Positions 45,077-52,879 of a stretch of 64,000 bases of DNA are shown here, piece after piece. This DNA comes from Janthinobacterium sp. 61. GTDB lineage: Bacteria > Pseudomonadota > Gammaproteobacteria > Burkholderiales > Burkholderiaceae_D. Numbering within the stretch: the first letter of the stretch is position 1; every line of letters starts with the position of its first letter. Where the stretch lies: the NCBI RefSeq assembly GCF_002846335.1, contig NZ_PJMQ01000001.1, forward strand, positions 3,100,001 through 3,164,000, written 5' to 3'. Under the pieces are notes generated by a model. That model was not told where the DNA came from, did no database searches, and was given only the letters and a program-made list of their open reading frames with translations. The position numbers and the translations under genes are program-made.

Positions 45077-46462
45077 CTAGTCGCCGTCCGCCTCGGCGGA
45101 CGATCCCGCGTCCGCTGCCCCCAGCAGCAAGGCGGCCGCCTCGCCCGGCAAGGCTTCCACGGATTTCAGCTTGCGCGCCATCTGCCGGCTGCGCACTTCC
45201 GCGCTTTCAATATTCTTTGCCGCTTTTTCCAGGGTCAGCCGGGTTTGCGACAGCACGTCGCCAAACTTGCCGAATTCCGTCTTGACGGCGCCCAGCACCT
45301 GCCACACTTCCGACGAACGCTTTTCCAGCGCCAGGGTGCGGAACCCCATCTGCAGGCTGTTGAGCAAGGCCGTCAGGGTGGATGGACCGGCGATGCTGAC
45401 GCGGTGCACGCGCTGCAATTCGTCGGCCAGGCCTGGCCGGCGCAGCACTTCCGCATACAAGCCTTCCGTGGGCAGGAACAAAATGGCGAAATCCGTGGTC
45501 TGCGGCGGCGCCAGGTATTTCTCGGCAATGGTTTTCGCCTCGCCCCGCACGGCCCGCTCCAGCTCGCGGCCAGCCAGGGCCACGCCGTCGGCATCAGCCC
45601 GCTCGGCCGCTTCGACCAGGCGCTCGTATTGTTCTTTCGGAAATTTCGCATCGATAGGCATCCACACGGGCGGCCCGCCGTCGCTCATGCCCGGCAACTT
45701 CAGGGCGAATTCCACGCGTGCGCCGCTGCCCGGCACCGTTTCCACGTTCTTTGCATACTGGTCGACAGTGAGTACCTGCTCCAGCAGCATTTCCAGCTGC
45801 ACTTCACCCCACGTTCCACGTGTCTTGACGTTGGTGAGCACTCGCTTCAGGTCGCCCACGCCCAGCGCCAGCTGCTGCATTTCGCCCAGGCCCTGGTGGA
45901 CTTTTTCCAGCCGCTCCGACACTTGCTGGAACGAGGCGGAAAGCCGCGTTTCCAGGGTAGCGTGCAGTTTTTCATCGACCGTCTTGCGCATCTCTTCCAG
46001 GCGCGCGCCATTGTCAGCCTGCAAGTCGCGGATCTTGTTCTCCAGCGTGGCGCGCACTTCCAGCATGCGCTGCGCATTCGATTCCGTCAGCTGGGACAGG
46101 GTCTGGTTCGTGCTCTCGGCAAAGCGCGCCAGGCTTTGCGCCTGCTCTTCGCGCCCGACTTTCCCCTGCGCCTGCATCTGCGTGCGCAGGCTGTCGAGCT
46201 GTTGCAATGTCGCCGCCTGGAATTGCGCCAGGCCGGCCGCCAGGTCCTGCCGCGTGGCTTGCGCCGACGCCTGCAACTGCAGCCGCACTTCCCGTTCGAC
46301 GCGGTCGATGCGTTCCAGGCTTTGCTGCTGGTGCTGCTGCACCAGCGCCAGCGTGGTGGCGCCATCGCCGGCAACGCCACGCGGACGCACCAGGATCAGG
46401 ATCAATAGGACGATGGCGACGGCAGCGGCGCCCAGCAGGCTATAAAACTCGATTGGGCTCAT
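45077..46462 (-). CDS. rmuC: RmuC-family DNA recombination protein
   Basis: 461 residues. One N-terminal membrane helix (about 5-25) is followed by a long coiled coil (about 40-200). The RmuC nuclease-like domain follows: DLKRVLTNVKTRGTWGEVQL, VEFALKLPGMSDGGPPVWMP, IDAKFPKEQYERLVEAAERA and YLAPPQTTDFAILFLPTEGL. RmuC limits recombination at inverted repeats. It is four bases downstream of the truncated haemoglobin gene, so the two are probably co-transcribed. Confidence 0.93.
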   Translation of the reverse strand: MSPIEFYSLLGAAAVAIVLLILILVRPRGVAGDGATTLALVQQHQQQSLERIDRVEREVRLQLQASAQATRQDLAAGLAQFQAATLQQLDSLRTQMQAQGKVGREEQAQSLARFAESTNQTLSQLTESNAQRMLEVRATLENKIRDLQADNGARLEEMRKTVDEKLHATLETRLSASFQQVSERLEKVHQGLGEMQQLALGVGDLKRVLTNVKTRGTWGEVQLEMLLEQVLTVDQYAKNVETVPGSGARVEFALKLPGMSDGGPPVWMPIDAKFPKEQYERLVEAAERADADGVALAGRELERAVRGEAKTIAEKYLAPPQTTDFAILFLPTEGLYAEVLRRPGLADELQRVHRVSIAGPSTLTALLNSLQMGFRTLALEKRSSEVWQVLGAVKTEFGKFGDVLSQTRLTLEKAAKNIESAEVRSRQMARKLKSVEALPGEAAALLLGAADAGSSAEADGD

Positions 46463-46466
46463 GGGA

Positions 46467-46862
46467 TCAGTCAGGTTTGTTGCGCATCCAGTCGGCTGTC
46501 TGATAGAACGATTCCATCAGGCGCACGCGCAGGGACTCTTCGATGCCCGTGTCTTCCATGGCCCAGGCCATGGCGCGCAGCCACTGGTCGCGCTCGCTGG
46601 TGCCGATGGCGTAGGGCAAGTGGCGAGCGCGCAGGCGCGGGTGGCCGAATTTCTCGATATACAGGTCCGGGCCGCCCATCCAGCCCGTCAGGAAGAAATA
46701 CAGCTTGTCGCGCGAGCCGTCCGTCGAGGGAGGATGCATGACGCGGATGCCGGCGAACTCGGCTTCCAGTTCCATCAAGTCGTAAAAACGGTCGACCATT
46801 TCACGCAGCACGGTAGCGCCGCCGATGGTCTCGTACAGGGTAGGGGCAGTGGTATCAGTCAT
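46467..46862 (-). CDS. Group II truncated haemoglobin (TrHbO type)
   Basis: 131 residues from the ATG at 46862; ATGs at 46871 and upstream add only a few residues. The group II pattern is clear: LYETIGGATVLREMVDRFYD, MHPPSTDGSRDKLYFFLTGW, GGPDLYIEKFGHPRLRARHL (proximal His in RARH) and the Trp of helix G in DQWLRAMAWAMED. Such globins bind O2 and NO and are linked to oxidative or nitrosative stress. It lies divergent from a MFS gene and just upstream of rmuC. Confidence 0.93.
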   Translation of the reverse strand: MTDTTAPTLYETIGGATVLREMVDRFYDLMELEAEFAGIRVMHPPSTDGSRDKLYFFLTGWMGGPDLYIEKFGHPRLRARHLPYAIGTSERDQWLRAMAWAMEDTGIEESLRVRLMESFYQTADWMRNKPD

Positions 46863-46995
46863 GGCCGCCATGATAGCGCAAGCGTCGCCGGCCCACGCAG
46901 CCCACGCTGCCAATGCCACAATATATGGCAATATACTTGACCACTCAAGCTTATCTCAACTACTATGCCAATTTTAAACACGGACAATACCGACC

Positions 46996-48255
46996 ATGCC
47001 AACCACGACAGAGTCTCCTTTGCTGCGCAATAGCAACTTCCGCTGGCTGCTGGGCGGCGGCCTGGTCTCCATGCTGGGCGACCAGTTCAGCATGCTTGCC
47101 CTGCCCTGGCTGGTGCTGAGCCTGACCGGCGATAGCCTCAGCCTGGGCATCGCCGTGGCCATGATGGGCGCCCCGCGCGCCGTGTTCATTTTGTTGGGCG
47201 GCACCATCGCCGACCGCTATTCACCCCGACGCGTAATGCTGCTGAGCAAATATGCGAACGCCGCCATCCTGCTGTTGCTGGCAGCACTACTGTTGCTTGA
47301 CCACGCCAGCTTGGCGCTGGCGTATGCGGCCGCGTTAGCGCTGGGCATCGCGTCCGCTTTCGGCATCCCGGCCGGCACGGCCATTCTGCCGCAGGCTGTG
47401 CCGCTGCAATCGTTGCAAAAAGCTAATGGCTTGCAGATGGGCGCGCGCCAATTGTCCTTGCTGGCCGGCCCCCTGCTGGCGGCGCTGGTCCTCAGCGCTC
47501 ACGATGGCGCGCAGCAAACCGGCATGGCGGCGTTGGCTGCCGCCTTTGCCATCGATGCGTTGACGTTTCTGTTCTCCGCCTGGACCTTGCGGCAAGTCAG
47601 CCTGCGGCCACTGGCAGCGGCCGGCGCGGCACAGGGCATCTGGCGCGACACGGCGTCGGGCCTGGCCATGGTGTGGCGCGACATGCCCTTGCGCAGCTGC
47701 TATGCCTACTGGGCGGTGGTGGCGTTCTTCGTCATGGGACCGCTGCAGGTGGCCTTGCCCGTGCTGGCCAGCGAACGCCTGCACGGTGCCGCAGCGCTGG
47801 GCCTGCTGATGGGCGCGCACGGCGCCGGCACACTGGCCGGCATGCTGGCATCAAGCCTGGGCGGCGCCTGGCTGCAGCGGCGTTTCGGCGTCACCTTGCT
47901 GCTCCTCGACGCCATCGTGGGCTGCCTGTTGATGGCGCTGGGACAAATCAGCACAGCCTGGCAAGGCGCAGCCTTGTTGGCCGTCACAGGCATGCTGGGC
48001 GGCTACTTGCAGGTCGCCATCTTTACGTGGATACAGCGGCGCGTGGCGCCCGCCATGCTGGGCCGGGCCATGGCCCTGTTCATGGGCATCTTCCTGGGCC
48101 TGGCTCCGCTGTCCGCAGCGGCCACGGGGGCGCTGCTACGCCACCTGAGCGTGGGTGAGCTGTTCTGCGGCGGCGGCGCCCTGCTGCTGGCGGCAGCCGT
48201 GGTAGCCGCACTTTTCAGCGCCATCCCGCGCATCGTCGGGCCAGAAACGATTTAA
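46996..48255 (+). CDS. MFS transporter
   Basis: 419 residues with about twelve membrane helices. The start NSNFRWLLGGGLVSMLGDQF and the motif-A-like loop GGTIADRYSPRRVMLLSKYA are typical of drug/siderophore exporters of the EntS group. Substrate unknown. It is divergent from the truncated haemoglobin gene (133 bases between starts). A small GIY-YIG-like gene follows 23 bases later and a MarR regulator after that, so this may be another regulated pump locus. Confidence 0.88.
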   Translation: MPTTTESPLLRNSNFRWLLGGGLVSMLGDQFSMLALPWLVLSLTGDSLSLGIAVAMMGAPRAVFILLGGTIADRYSPRRVMLLSKYANAAILLLLAALLLLDHASLALAYAAALALGIASAFGIPAGTAILPQAVPLQSLQKANGLQMGARQLSLLAGPLLAALVLSAHDGAQQTGMAALAAAFAIDALTFLFSAWTLRQVSLRPLAAAGAAQGIWRDTASGLAMVWRDMPLRSCYAYWAVVAFFVMGPLQVALPVLASERLHGAAALGLLMGAHGAGTLAGMLASSLGGAWLQRRFGVTLLLLDAIVGCLLMALGQISTAWQGAALLAVTGMLGGYLQVAIFTWIQRRVAPAMLGRAMALFMGIFLGLAPLSAAATGALLRHLSVGELFCGGGALLLAAAVVAALFSAIPRIVGPETI

Positions 48256-48278
48256 ACAAACGACAGGAGAAATACAAT

Positions 48279-48626
48279 ATGGACAAGACACGACAGGCAA
48301 CATTGAAAGCCCACTACCGGCAACAGCCGCCGCCGCTGGGCATCATCGCCCTGCGGCACCTGCCCAGCGGACAGACCTTGCTCGAATGCAGCCGTAACGC
48401 GCCCGGCTCGCTGAACCGGCACCGTTTCGAGCTGAATCTGGGCAAGCACCGCAATGCCGCGCTGCAGGCGGATTGGCGGCGCGACGGCGCGGCGGCCTTT
48501 TCCTGCGAAATCATCGACACCGTCAGGCCGTCCGACGACCCCGCCTTCGATGCGGACGCCGAACTGGACGCCCTGCTGGCACTGCACCGTATACTGTGGC
48601 AGGAACAGGGGCAGCCACTGTATTGA
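48279..48626 (+). CDS. GIY-YIG-like small protein, degenerate
   Basis: 115 residues. The layout resembles GIY-YIG proteins of the short cytosolic type: LGIIALRHLPSGQTLLECSR occupies the place of GIY and YIG, and NLGKHRNAALQADWRRDG resembles the conserved LGxHxNxxLQxDW motif of that subgroup. Both namesake motifs are altered (GII, LLE), so nuclease activity is doubtful. AGGAG lies ten bases upstream of the ATG. It is 23 bases after the MFS gene, co-directional. Confidence 0.7.
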   Translation: MDKTRQATLKAHYRQQPPPLGIIALRHLPSGQTLLECSRNAPGSLNRHRFELNLGKHRNAALQADWRRDGAAAFSCEIIDTVRPSDDPAFDADAELDALLALHRILWQEQGQPLY

Positions 48627-48683
48627 GCACGATTGCTTTACACTTGCGCACTCAAGCACTTCGCAGCGAATACAATGGCAGCC

Positions 48684-49133
48684 ATGAACGATCACACTCC
48701 CCCGTCGCCGGACAGCGATGGCGCGCTGGACTTTTGCCTGCGCCTGGCGCGCGCCCAGGCACTCATCGTGCGCCGCTTCGACAGCGCCCTGGGTAATTTG
48801 CATGGCCTGAGCTTCAGCGATTATCAATTGCTGTATCAGCTGCAGCGCGCACCCGGTGCGCGCCTGCGCCGCATCGACCTGGCCGAGCGCCTGGCGCTGA
48901 CAGCCTCGGGCGTCACGCGCTCCCTGATGCCGCTGGAAAAAATCGGCCTGGTAGCACGCCAGGCGGACCAGCGCGACGCGCGCGTCGGCTATGCCGTGCT
49001 GACTGCCGCCGGCCAGGAATTGCTGGACCATGCCAGCGCCACCGCGCATGCGGTGGGCCGCGAATTGCTGCAGGACGCACCGGCAGACCAGCTGGGAGCG
49101 CTGTCCGCCGTCCTGGGCAGACTGGCCGGCTGA
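48684..49133 (+). CDS. MarR-family transcriptional regulator
   Basis: 149 residues from the ATG at 48684; an ATG at 48675 adds three. The winged helix-turn-helix is clear: LSFSDYQLLYQLQRAPGARL, RRIDLAERLALTASGVTRSL and the wing VARQADQRDARVGYAVLTAA with the DxRxxxxxLT signature. It follows the MFS and GIY-YIG-like genes on the plus strand and may control the MFS gene; its 3' end faces jqsA. Ligand unknown. Confidence 0.88.
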   Translation: MNDHTPPSPDSDGALDFCLRLARAQALIVRRFDSALGNLHGLSFSDYQLLYQLQRAPGARLRRIDLAERLALTASGVTRSLMPLEKIGLVARQADQRDARVGYAVLTAAGQELLDHASATAHAVGRELLQDAPADQLGALSAVLGRLAG

Positions 49134-49170
49134 CGCTGCCCAACGGCTGGCGCCGGCCCGCGTACCAGAC

Positions 49171-50418
49171 CTACACCAGCGCCAGCTTGCGCAGGCGCCG
49201 CGTTGACGGCCAGTGTTCCACACCTGCTTCGGCGCGAACCGCCGCGCAAGCGGCCAGCAGCCGTGCGATGCCCGTCTCGTCGAGTCCCGCGTTGAGGGTC
49301 AGGCGCACGAGGGCGCGGTTCTTCGCCGTCGCCGGGGCACAAAACATGGCGCCATAAATGCCGTGCCGTTCCAGCGCCTGGCGCAGCGCCAGGGTGGCAG
49401 GTTCGCCGCCCGCTTCCAGCGCCACGATCTGTTCCGTGCCATCGCTGACGTTATAGCCGAGCGCGCTCAATCCCTCGCGCACCTGCACCGTGTGGCGCCG
49501 CAAAATGGCGCGGCGCGCGTCGGCGGCCATGATGAAGTCGAGCGCCGCGCCCAGCCAGGCCAGCTCGTGGGCCAGCAGGCAGGAGCTGAAGATGGCGGGA
49601 CGTGATTCGGACAAAAAATACCCCTTGAAGCGGCTGGAACAGCTGATGAAACCGGCCCGGCCCGCAAACGCCTTGGCCAGCGACGCTGTGCGGAAATGCA
49701 CGCGGTGGCCCAGGCCCCAGGCTTCCACCAGGCCCGCGCCCTGCGGGCCATGCGTGCCCAGCGAGTGCGACTCGTCAACCACCACCACGCAGTCGCTGCG
49801 CTCGGCGATATCGAGCAGTTCCAGCAGCGGCGCCAGGCTGCCGTTGGTACTGTAGAGGGCGTCGACGACAATCACGCCGCGGCCCTGCTTTTCCACTTGC
49901 CGCCGCAGGTGCGCCATGTCGTTGTGCAGGAAGGCGACGGCCTGCGCTTGCGCCGACAGCACGCCTTCCCACAGCGAGGCGTGGGCCTGCATGTCCAGGT
50001 AGACGGGGATGCCGGGGCCGGCGATGCACTGGATCAAACCCACGTTGGCGGCCATGCCGGACTGCGCCAGGATGCCATCTTCGCAGCCCATGAAGCGGGC
50101 CAAGCGGCTTTCCAGCCGATGCTGTTCGCTGCCTTCCTGCAAGTACACGGCCGACATCAGCATGCCGCCCGCGGTCGCCTGCAGGGAAGCCACCTGGGCC
50201 GCCACCAGCGCGGGTTCGGCGGCGATGGAAAGATAGTCATTACCCGCCAGAAAAATGGCATGGGCAGGTGTCGGTTGCCAGGCATGGGGATGCTGGCCGC
50301 CCAGCAGTTTTTCGATGCGCGTGATGTGATGCGCATCCATGCGCCGCGCGATGTAGTCTGGCAGGCGGTGTTCGGCGCGGCCGAAGGATGGGGTGTGCAA
50401 GCTGGTAGCGATGGTCAT
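49171..50418 (-). CDS. jqsA: Alpha-hydroxyketone autoinducer synthase JqsA (CqsA/LqsA type)
   Basis: 415 residues from the ATG at 50418, with AGGAG six to seven bases upstream. It is a PLP-dependent alpha-oxoamine synthase-like enzyme. PLP Lys is about 249 in TASLAKAFAGRAGFI, and DESHSLGTHGPQGAGL (D215, H218) is the cofactor Asp/His site; FLAGNDYLSIAAEPALV and SAVYLQEGSEQH are also family-typical. The SLAKAFAGRAGFI stretch fits CqsA/LqsA rather than BioF or KBL. It condenses an acyl-CoA with an amino acid derivative to give the signal. It is divergent from the kinase and regulator genes that read the signal. Confidence 0.92.
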   Translation of the reverse strand: MTIATSLHTPSFGRAEHRLPDYIARRMDAHHITRIEKLLGGQHPHAWQPTPAHAIFLAGNDYLSIAAEPALVAAQVASLQATAGGMLMSAVYLQEGSEQHRLESRLARFMGCEDGILAQSGMAANVGLIQCIAGPGIPVYLDMQAHASLWEGVLSAQAQAVAFLHNDMAHLRRQVEKQGRGVIVVDALYSTNGSLAPLLELLDIAERSDCVVVVDESHSLGTHGPQGAGLVEAWGLGHRVHFRTASLAKAFAGRAGFISCSSRFKGYFLSESRPAIFSSCLLAHELAWLGAALDFIMAADARRAILRRHTVQVREGLSALGYNVSDGTEQIVALEAGGEPATLALRQALERHGIYGAMFCAPATAKNRALVRLTLNAGLDETGIARLLAACAAVRAEAGVEHWPSTRRLRKLALV

Positions 50419-50480
50419 GAGTTTTCTCCTGGGGAAAGGTTTGTTGCAAATTAAAACCTTGACCGTGTCGCTAACCCATC

Positions 50481-50498
50481 CATTGACGTATATCAATG
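50481..50498. promoter_or_regulatory. FNR/CRP-family-like palindrome in jqsA-jqsS intergenic region
   Basis: CATTGA-CGTATA-TCAATG is a perfect 6-bp inverted repeat. Read as TTGAC-GTAT-ATCAA it matches the FNR/ANR consensus TTGAT-N4-ATCAA at nine of ten positions. It is 63 bases from the jqsA start and 73 from the jqsS start, so it could serve either promoter. Confidence 0.55.
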
Positions 50499-50570
50499 TC
50501 CGGCGAGATAACCGTTCAACCAGGAAAATTTACGCGATGATCGTGTTCTGAAGAGGATCAGGGCAGAGTC

Positions 50571-51905
50571 ATGACGCAGCAATGGCAAGGACGATGGACA
50601 CACTGGCGCAGGCGCCTGCTCCATTCGCTGCTGCATGAGCGCGTGCCCCATGAAAACCTGGCGGGCAGAGTCGCCATGCTGGCCGCCGTGGGCACGGTGG
50701 CGATGCCGCTGTACTACCTGCTATGGCAATTTTTTTTCCCACAGTCTTATGAAAACCTGATCCTGCGCCTGACGGGCGTGGGCATCTGCGTGGCGGGCCT
50801 GTTTGCGCGCCGCTTCTCGGCCCGCTGGCTGTCGCGCTACCTGCTGTTCGCGCTCAGCTACATCCTGCCCTTCTTCTTTACCTTCATGTTTCTGATGAAT
50901 CATGCCTCGTCCATCTGGAGCCAATCGCTGCTGATCGGCCTGGTAGTGCTGTTTCATTTCGAAACGGGACTGGCTTGCCGCGCCTACCTGATCGGCACGG
51001 GCGCCGCCTGTCTGGCCGTCGTGCTGCAAGGGGAAGGCGCTTACGTGCTGCAGCGTGAAGTGCTGCAGCAATTGCCCGTGCACTGGTTCACCATCGCCGC
51101 GCTATCCGTGGTGAAAGTGGGCAGCAAAGTGCTGGAACGGGAACGCCTGGCGGGCATGGCGGCCGGGCTCGGTTCCGTGGCGCACGAACTGCGCACGCCG
51201 CTGACCAGCGTGGAAGCGAATGTGCGGGGCATGCGCCGGCTGCTGCCGCAGCTGGCCGGCCAGGCGGACACCATACCGCCGCTGCAGGATGCCCTGTCGC
51301 GCATCCAGTTTGAAGTGCGCCACATGCAGCACATGATCGATTTGTTCCTGATGAGCGCCAGTGCCGTGAACCGCAACCTGCAGCCCAGCCAGTCGCTCTC
51401 GATGCTGGCGATGGTGAACGCCGTGCTCAAGCGTTACCCGTTTACCGGCAGGCTGCAGCGGGTCAGCGTCACGGTGGATGTGCGCGCCGACTTCCAGTTT
51501 GCTGGCCAGGACGAACTGTGCGTGGTGATCCTGCTGAACCTGCTGAGAAATGCGCTGAAAGCCATCCAGCGGGCCGGCAAGGGCCGCGTGCGCATCATCG
51601 TCGACGGCGCCCGCCCCACGCCCAGGCTGCTGTTCATCGACACGGGCTGCGGTATCGCGAAGAATCGCCTGCCGCTGATCTTCGAGCGTTTCTATTCCTA
51701 TCCCGTGCATAACGGCAGCGGCATCGGCCTGGCACTGTGCCGGCAGATCGTCACCGCCTGGCAGGCGCACATACGCTGCGTGTCGCGCGAACATGCGTAT
51801 GCGATTTTCATCCTGGAGTTTCCCCAGCCCTGCCTGCCCGCTTCCGCCCCTCTTCTCCCGCAAGGTGATGCATGCAACTGCCCGTCTACACCCATCCGAC
51901 CCTGA
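50571..51905 (+). CDS. jqsS: Quorum-sensing histidine kinase JqsS
   Basis: 444 residues. The N-terminal 180 residues contain about six membrane helices, the sensor arrangement of CqsS/LqsS. The kinase part has the H-box SVAHELRTPLTSV (H205), N-box NLLRNALKAIQRAG, and G-boxes DTGCGIAKNRLPLIFERFYS and SGIGLALCRQIV. Unlike V. cholerae CqsS it has no receiver domain at the end. The response regulator gene overlaps its 3' end by 34 bases. It is divergent from the autoinducer synthase. Confidence 0.92.
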   Translation: MTQQWQGRWTHWRRRLLHSLLHERVPHENLAGRVAMLAAVGTVAMPLYYLLWQFFFPQSYENLILRLTGVGICVAGLFARRFSARWLSRYLLFALSYILPFFFTFMFLMNHASSIWSQSLLIGLVVLFHFETGLACRAYLIGTGAACLAVVLQGEGAYVLQREVLQQLPVHWFTIAALSVVKVGSKVLERERLAGMAAGLGSVAHELRTPLTSVEANVRGMRRLLPQLAGQADTIPPLQDALSRIQFEVRHMQHMIDLFLMSASAVNRNLQPSQSLSMLAMVNAVLKRYPFTGRLQRVSVTVDVRADFQFAGQDELCVVILLNLLRNALKAIQRAGKGRVRIIVDGARPTPRLLFIDTGCGIAKNRLPLIFERFYSYPVHNGSGIGLALCRQIVTAWQAHIRCVSREHAYAIFILEFPQPCLPASAPLLPQGDACNCPSTPIRP

Positions 51906-52879
51906 CCGTATTGATAGACGACAGCGATTCCTTCCTGAAAAGCCTGGCGTTCCAGCTCGATCCCGGCTTGGCGCGCAAGACTTTCCGCGACACCAGCAGC
52001 GCGCTGCACTGGCTGCGCCACAGCACGCAGCCGGGCGAGACGCCGCTGCACGTCAATTTCGACACGCAAAACCTGCCGCCCGACCAGTGCAATGTGGCGC
52101 TCGATCTCGAACGCATCTGGCGCATCAGCGGCCAGGCACAGCGCTTTGCCGTGCCCTCCGTGCTGGTAGTCGATTATTCGATGCCGCAGATGAATGGCCT
52201 GGAATTCTGCCAGGCCGTGCGTGACTTGCCGTGCAAGAAGATTTTATTTACGGGCGCGGCCGATGAGAAGGTGGCCGTGACGGCCTTCAACCGCGGCTTG
52301 ATCGACCGCTACATCAAGAAGAGCGACGACGATGCGCTCGACATCCTGGAACAGGAAATCCATGCCCTGCAACGCGAATTCTTCCTGCAGCAATCGGACA
52401 CCGTGCGCGACTTGCTATTGCTCCACGACTACAGTTTCCTGCAAGACGAAGCCTTGGCCGCCGTCGTGTACGAGCTGTGCCAGCGCCAAGGCTACGTCGA
52501 GTTTTACATCTTTCCCAATCCCAGCGGCATCCTGTTCTTCACGCGCGACGGCCACGCCAAGCTGATGATCATCGAGACGGAACGCAGCTTGCACACGCAG
52601 TACGAAATGGCGCGCGACAGCGACGCACCGGCGTCCTTGCTGCTGGCCCTGCTGGAACTGCGCGTGATCCCGTACTTTTCCGACGCCGACAGCGACGGCA
52701 TGTATGCGGCGCACATCGGCGAAAACTGGTTCCGCTACTGCGCCGCGCCCACCATCTGCCTGGGCCAGGTGACGTATTTCTGGGCCTTGTTCGACGTGCC
52801 GCCGCACCAGCTGGGGCAGCCGGTCATGTCCTACGCGCAATTTTTACGCGCCCAGGCGGGCGAGAGCGTGGGCGCTTAG
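51872..52879 (+). CDS. jqsR: Response regulator JqsR (LqsR-like, no DNA-binding domain)
   Basis: 335 residues. The receiver domain has the acidic pair D16-D17 (TVLIDDSDS), phospho-Asp D101 (VLVVDYSMPQMNGLEF), T127 (ILFTGAAD) and K149 or K150 (YIKKSDD). The distance from D16 to D101 is about 40 residues more than in CheY, so a loop of that size (about 45-92) is inserted. Residues 165-335 form an output domain with no helix-turn-helix, GGDEF, EAL or HD-GYP motif. LqsR of Legionella is similarly atypical. Its stop overlaps that of the convergent permease gene by four bases. Confidence 0.88.
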   Translation: MQLPVYTHPTLTVLIDDSDSFLKSLAFQLDPGLARKTFRDTSSALHWLRHSTQPGETPLHVNFDTQNLPPDQCNVALDLERIWRISGQAQRFAVPSVLVVDYSMPQMNGLEFCQAVRDLPCKKILFTGAADEKVAVTAFNRGLIDRYIKKSDDDALDILEQEIHALQREFFLQQSDTVRDLLLLHDYSFLQDEALAAVVYELCQRQGYVEFYIFPNPSGILFFTRDGHAKLMIIETERSLHTQYEMARDSDAPASLLLALLELRVIPYFSDADSDGMYAAHIGENWFRYCAAPTICLGQVTYFWALFDVPPHQLGQPVMSYAQFLRAQAGESVGA

